Origin: Paenibacillus silagei
GTDB lineage: Bacteria; Bacillota; Bacilli; Paenibacillales; Paenibacillaceae
Direction of reading: 5' to 3'
Length of the DNA stretch: 64,000 nt
Assembly: GCF_017874735.1 (NCBI RefSeq)
Contig: NZ_JAGGLV010000002.1
Location: 1-64,000, forward strand
Shown: positions 60,528 through 64,000 of the stretch, one piece after another
How the letters are laid out: each line of letters starts with the position of its first letter
Position numbering within the stretch: the stretch's first letter is position 1
Position numbers and translations under genes: made by a program
Notes under the pieces: generated by a model
What the model saw: only the letters and a program-made list of their open reading frames with translations
Databases searched by the model: none
Told to the model about the DNA's origin: nothing

Positions 60528-61430
60528 TTAGGCATCCTTCTTCAACCTCAGCTGCCGCCTAAACGCTGACGGTGGAAGTCCGAATCTTTCCTTGAATACT
60601 TTGGAAAAGTGAGCGATATTTTCGAATCCGGTCGAAAAACAGATATCCGTAACAGATAACGCTGTTTCCGCTAACAGCTCCTTGGCTTTATCCAGCCTTC
60701 GATTGCGAACCCATTTGAGCGGGGAGGTGTTGTATATTGCTTGACAATCCCTTTTGAACGCCGCCAGGCTTCTGCCAGACAAATAGGGTAAGTCGTTAAG
60801 GGAAACTGGATTCATGAAGTTCTCCTCCATGATCTTTGTGATGCTGCCTCTGTCCTTGCTTATGGGTTGCATCATTTGATGCAACAAACGATCATTCGAA
60901 TCTGCTATGTGAAACAGCAATTCCATCAGTTTCACACGAACCAGTCCTTCTTGGACTTCGTCAGGGTGCTCGAAATAGGGTTTTAACGACTCGATATAGC
61001 TTCCAATGCGGTCATTGATCGGAAAGACTGTTATTGGAACAACATCATTCACGGGACAAATCGGTTTTAAACCGGCGAATTTGAGGAATTCATCTACAAT
61101 CTTCTCGTTCAGGAAAAACATCATATAGTCGAGGATGTAATCGGAATCGGGTTCACCCGCTTTCTCGTACTCGACTCCCATTGATTTATGAATAAACATC
61201 ATTTCGTTGCTCCGCATCGTATATTCTTGATCACCGAAGCGAACGGTATAGACACCCGACTTGACGATTAGCAGAAGATGATCTTGCAAAAAAAAGGTTC
61301 CTTTTATGCCTTGCGTGTAAAAGCAGATTTCGATAACGGACATCCCATCCAGCTTCAAGCTCCCTTTTTTATTCGGAAACTTTACCAGTTCATTAGGCAC
61401 CTTGACCATTTTGCTTGATCTCATAGTCAT
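60528..61430 (-). CDS. AraC-family transcriptional regulator
   Basis: 300 aa. N-terminal cupin-like sensing region (LLLIVKSGVYTVRFGDQEYT) and C-terminal AraC HTH pair at about 195-292: SLNDLPYLSGRSLAAFKRD and VTDICFSTGFENIAHFSKVF, then RFGLPPSAFRRQ. It probably regulates the SDR gene 134 bp downstream. The ATG at 61430 has only a weak GCGGGGCG upstream; the second ATG two codons later is possible. Confidence 0.92.
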   Translation of the reverse strand: MTMRSSKMVKVPNELVKFPNKKGSLKLDGMSVIEICFYTQGIKGTFFLQDHLLLIVKSGVYTVRFGDQEYTMRSNEMMFIHKSMGVEYEKAGEPDSDYILDYMMFFLNEKIVDEFLKFAGLKPICPVNDVVPITVFPINDRIGSYIESLKPYFEHPDEVQEGLVRVKLMELLFHIADSNDRLLHQMMQPISKDRGSITKIMEENFMNPVSLNDLPYLSGRSLAAFKRDCQAIYNTSPLKWVRNRRLDKAKELLAETALSVTDICFSTGFENIAHFSKVFKERFGLPPSAFRRQLRLKKDA

Positions 61431-61700
61431 GGACGCCCCGCCCTGCTTGTACCTGCGATTGCTCTAGTTTCCATTTCTTAATCATCCTTTCGGTTATGCC
61501 AGTCTGCGCTTACGTTTCAACACTTATCCTTTTAGTATAACTGGAACCCGGCGAGAATACTTTGCTGAAAAGCTCAAACGACTTGTTCATTTAGCTCCAA
61601 ACGAGCAAGTGCTATAATAGAATGAAAATAAAGGATTAGACTGTGAAAATGTGGGTATGTATTGTTATCACTAACCAGCACAAAAGGGGAGAAATAAAAC

Positions 61701-62054
61701 ATGGGAGTTTCTGTCTATTACACTTGTACGAGAAATCATAACCTTACGGGCAGTGAGGAGCAGGAGATCAGGGCCATCATTGATAAATACAATGCGGGTT
61801 TTGAAATGAAGGATATTGGAGAAACATTTTATGTTTATGACTATGATCAGGATGAACCAACGGTGATCTTTGCAGGTTCAACAAAGCTGCCCCTTTCAGA
61901 CAATTTTGAAGATACATTGCAGGCGTTGTTTTATTGGTTGGCCTGTTTGACGGATATTAGAAGAAGTATTTCTAGTGGGGATTGGCATGTGCATCTAGAT
62001 GATACGGATGCTGTTTGGGATGAGGAAACGGGTTGGAAAATGCCGGAAGGTTAG
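61701..62054 (+). CDS. Hypothetical acidic protein
   Basis: 117 aa with AGGGGAGAAATAAAAC before the ATG. Acidic, alpha/beta, with VSVYYTCTRNHNLTGSEEQE at the start, FYVYDYDQDEPTVIFAGSTK in the middle and DWHVHLDDTDAVWDEETGW at the end. No signal or cysteine motif. It resembles small orphan immunity or YxiG-type proteins in size and charge, with no family match. Confidence 0.68.
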   Translation: MGVSVYYTCTRNHNLTGSEEQEIRAIIDKYNAGFEMKDIGETFYVYDYDQDEPTVIFAGSTKLPLSDNFEDTLQALFYWLACLTDIRRSISSGDWHVHLDDTDAVWDEETGWKMPEG

Positions 62055-62070
62055 TATTCTAAGGTGGAAT

Positions 62071-62214
62071 ATGGTGTTATTCCATTTACATTGTTTTCCT
62101 TTGATGATATTAGAAGACACTAAGAAATTTTTCCCTGATTTTGTTTATTTTATAGCTCCAACCTTTTCAAATCTTTTACAGGATACTATTCAAAATCTTG
62201 AAGACCATTGGTAG
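62071..62214 (+). other. Possible gene fragment or 47-codon ORF
   Basis: An ATG with AAGGTGG only three nucleotides upstream opens 47 codons ending in a protein-like stretch (FPDFVYFIAPTFSNLLQDTI, then NLEDHW). The sequence reads more like the C-terminal part of a larger protein than a complete one, so it may be a remnant of a gene that followed 61701-62054. Confidence 0.3.
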
Positions 62215-62357
62215 GAAGAATGCCGATGAAAAACAAAAAACGCAAGTTGAACGAAAACAGCAGCAGTCTAAGACTTATCCAGTCTTATTCTGCTGCTGTT
62301 CCTTTTGATGACTTGTTTTGGGTTAAACTACCGCCCCGCGTCTACACACATAGCACC

Positions 62358-63683
62358 TCATTCCCCAACCTTCTTCCTAAAACTAAACCGCGCCCCGCCC
62401 AGCTCCGAGCGGGAATAGGTCAGCTCTCCGTTCAATCGTGCCGCAATCTGGCGGCAGATAGCTAGCCCGAGACCTGTTACTCCGTTCGCTCCGGTATAGA
62501 AACGCTCGAAGACCGCTTCCCGCTCCTCCTCGGCCAGCCCCGGACCGTTATCTTCAATATGGATCGCCCATGCAGCTCCCGGAACCTCCGGGTCCACCCG
62601 GATGACCACCTGATCTGTGGTATGTCTAACCGCATTCTGTAACAGATTGACCAGGATACGGAATAGCTGCTCGCCGGGAATCGTAGCTTGCAGGCTCTCG
62701 CCTTCCACGGTGAGCTTCAGGTCCCGCCGGTTGGCCTCGGGCATGAGCAGCATGGCGGCTTCTTCGGCCATGGTCCGCAGGTCAACGGTGGCGGCAGGCC
62801 AATGCTCGTCTACGGCTTCCAGCCGGGAGAGCTGGAGCAGCTTGTCCACCATATCAATCAAACGCTGCGATTGGTTAGTAATGACCTCAAGCCCCTCCTC
62901 CTGCGTAACCACCTGATCCTGAATGGCGAACACGAAGCCGTGGATGGACATCAGGGGGGTTTTGAGCTCATGGGAGATATTCTGGAGGAATTCAATCTGG
63001 TTCCGCTGATGCTGCTGGATGCGCCCCGACATGGACTGGAAGGTGGTCATCAGCTCCCCGATCTCCGTCCGGTCCCCCTGCGGAAAAGGATTGCCCTGTG
63101 CATAGGAAGGCTCATATCGCCCAACGGCTTCCTTCAACCGGTTCAGCGGCCGCACCACCCGCGACACGGCGAACAGCCCGATCGCAAGAATCACCACAAA
63201 GCTGGCTCCTATGGACAGCAAAGTGGTTCTCATTAATGAGCCGTATAAGGCTCGAAGCGAGGACAGCGGCGAATAGATGAAGATTTCATCGGACAGCCCT
63301 CTCAGCTTTTCTTGCGCATATAATACCTTCCTGCCGTGCAGGAGGGCAATTCCCTTTTTCCCCGTAGGCGTGTAGTGCAGCTGCTTGCCTTCCTCCTTCT
63401 CATCGCTGGCGTCTATGATCTTCTGATCCGCATCCAGAATCATATAGTCTGCGTTCATCATCAGTCCCTTGACGACATACTTAAACTGCGTGCTGTTCAG
63501 ATTGTTGAGGTCACCATCGCTGAGCAGCTTCTGCGCCTTCCCCACCTGTCCGTGTAGCTCAGCCTTCACCTGATTCATCAGAATGTCGTCGATCAGACGC
63601 ACGAATAGCATCACCGTGATCGCAACAGTGACGAGCATGGCAATGCAGAGCGAGAACAGCATTTTACCGCGAATGGTCCGCAT
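62358..63683 (-). CDS. Membrane sensor histidine kinase
   Basis: 441 aa from ATG 63683 (GGAAGGTGTAGCC upstream). Two membrane helices flank an extracellular sensor domain (about 10-35 and 150-172), then HAMP, HisKA with the phospho-acceptor His in ISHELKTPLMSIHGF (about 236) and HATPase_c with NLLQNAVRHT (N box), DNGPGLAEEER (G1) and GVTGLGLAICR (G2). It pairs with the OmpR-type regulator directly upstream. A truncated relative survives as the relic at 54320-54583. Confidence 0.95.
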   Translation of the reverse strand: MRTIRGKMLFSLCIAMLVTVAITVMLFVRLIDDILMNQVKAELHGQVGKAQKLLSDGDLNNLNSTQFKYVVKGLMMNADYMILDADQKIIDASDEKEEGKQLHYTPTGKKGIALLHGRKVLYAQEKLRGLSDEIFIYSPLSSLRALYGSLMRTTLLSIGASFVVILAIGLFAVSRVVRPLNRLKEAVGRYEPSYAQGNPFPQGDRTEIGELMTTFQSMSGRIQQHQRNQIEFLQNISHELKTPLMSIHGFVFAIQDQVVTQEEGLEVITNQSQRLIDMVDKLLQLSRLEAVDEHWPAATVDLRTMAEEAAMLLMPEANRRDLKLTVEGESLQATIPGEQLFRILVNLLQNAVRHTTDQVVIRVDPEVPGAAWAIHIEDNGPGLAEEEREAVFERFYTGANGVTGLGLAICRQIAARLNGELTYSRSELGGARFSFRKKVGE

Positions 63684-63685
63684 GG

Positions 63686-64000
63686 CTACACCTTCCGCAC
63701 GGATGCCCGGTATCCGAAGCCCCACACCGTATCAATCAGGAGCGTGGAGTGGTGCTCGGCGAGCTTTTTGCGGATTCTTTTGACCACATCATCTACCACC
63801 CGGACATCCCCGAAAAAATCATATTCCCACACCTGCTGGATCAGATGCTCACGCCCGAAGGGCCGTTCCAGATGGGAGGCCAGGAAGAGCAGCAGATCGA
63901 ATTCGCGGGAGGTCAAGCTCACTTCGTCCGTATTCACCTTCACTGTCCGGTAATCCGCGTCAATCTCCACGTTCCCGGACTTGCAGACTTGCTTCGCAGT
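63686..64000 (-). CDS. OmpR-family response regulator, C-terminal part (runs off window)
   Basis: The visible 104 codons are a complete winged-helix effector domain (VSLTSREFDLLLFLASHLE, FGREHLIQQVWEYDF, VVDDVVKRIRKKL and FGYRASV). No start lies in the window in a credible position, and the frame stays open to the right edge; the receiver domain is beyond it. The kinase start lies only two bases past its stop, so they form one operon. Confidence 0.92.
   Translation of the reverse strand, partial: TAKQVCKSGNVEIDADYRTVKVNTDEVSLTSREFDLLLFLASHLERPFGREHLIQQVWEYDFFGDVRVVDDVVKRIRKKLAEHHSTLLIDTVWGFGYRASVRKV

Overview
The window looks like a chromosomal segment of a Paenibacillus-like member of the Bacillales. 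The evidence is the conserved gene order ylxM-ffh-rpsP-khpA-rimM-trmD-rplS-lepB-rbgA-rnhB-ylqG-ylqH-yraN-comM, strong AGGAGG-type ribosome binding sites, frequent GTG and TTG starts, and several typical Paenibacillus accessory families (AraC-type membrane sensor beside a carbohydrate ABC transporter, stalk-domain protein, DUF6809, serine hydrolase with C-terminal membrane helices). No rRNA, insertion sequence, prophage or CRISPR array is seen. The only tRNA is tRNA-Pro(GGG).

Positions 1-17,100 are the conserved informational block, almost all on the minus strand: SRP (ylxM, ffh), ribosome and tRNA maturation (rpsP, khpA, rimM, trmD, rplS, rbgA), the secretion peptidase lepB, RNase HII, the FliK-like and FlhB-like pair ylqG/ylqH, yraN and comM. 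Interruptions include a small plus-strand lipoprotein gene, a probable three-hairpin small RNA (12,202-12,362), a 41-codon gene, and a repeat-rich spacer between ffh and rpsP.

Positions 17,100-21,300 hold housekeeping and membrane genes (TrhA, M32 carboxypeptidase, carbonic anhydrase, a membrane protein with a YxcD-like partner). Positions 21,300-28,400 form a pectin-utilisation locus: an intracellular pectinesterase, a solute-binding lipoprotein, two permeases transcribed divergently from a region with mirrored 15-bp motifs and a perfect cre site, and an AraC-type membrane sensor. Positions 28,400-36,800 contain an Sm-like small protein, a 52-bp tandem array with a hairpin in each unit behind degV, an APH-like kinase, an alpha/beta hydrolase, an UPF0173 hydrolase, a PaaX-like regulator and YyaL.

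Positions 36,800-62,300 are accessory and patchy in base composition: a stalk-domain protein, an XRE regulator with a palindromic operator, GNAT, ADP-ribosylglycohydrolase, several orphan small proteins (one resembling Imm5 immunity proteins), WYL and AraC regulators with their likely targets, two metalloproteins, a beta-lactamase-like hydrolase, an M28 peptidase, a degraded histidine-kinase copy, an IMPase-like gene, two VOC genes, and a MerR-methyltransferase fusion that probably controls a divergent amidohydrolase from a 19-bp-spacer promoter. The window ends in a two-component system whose response regulator runs off the right edge.

Recurring small elements are also visible: five AAACGG...CCGTTT hairpins, two of them within a 95-bp direct duplication, and three copies of an AT-rich 18-mer.
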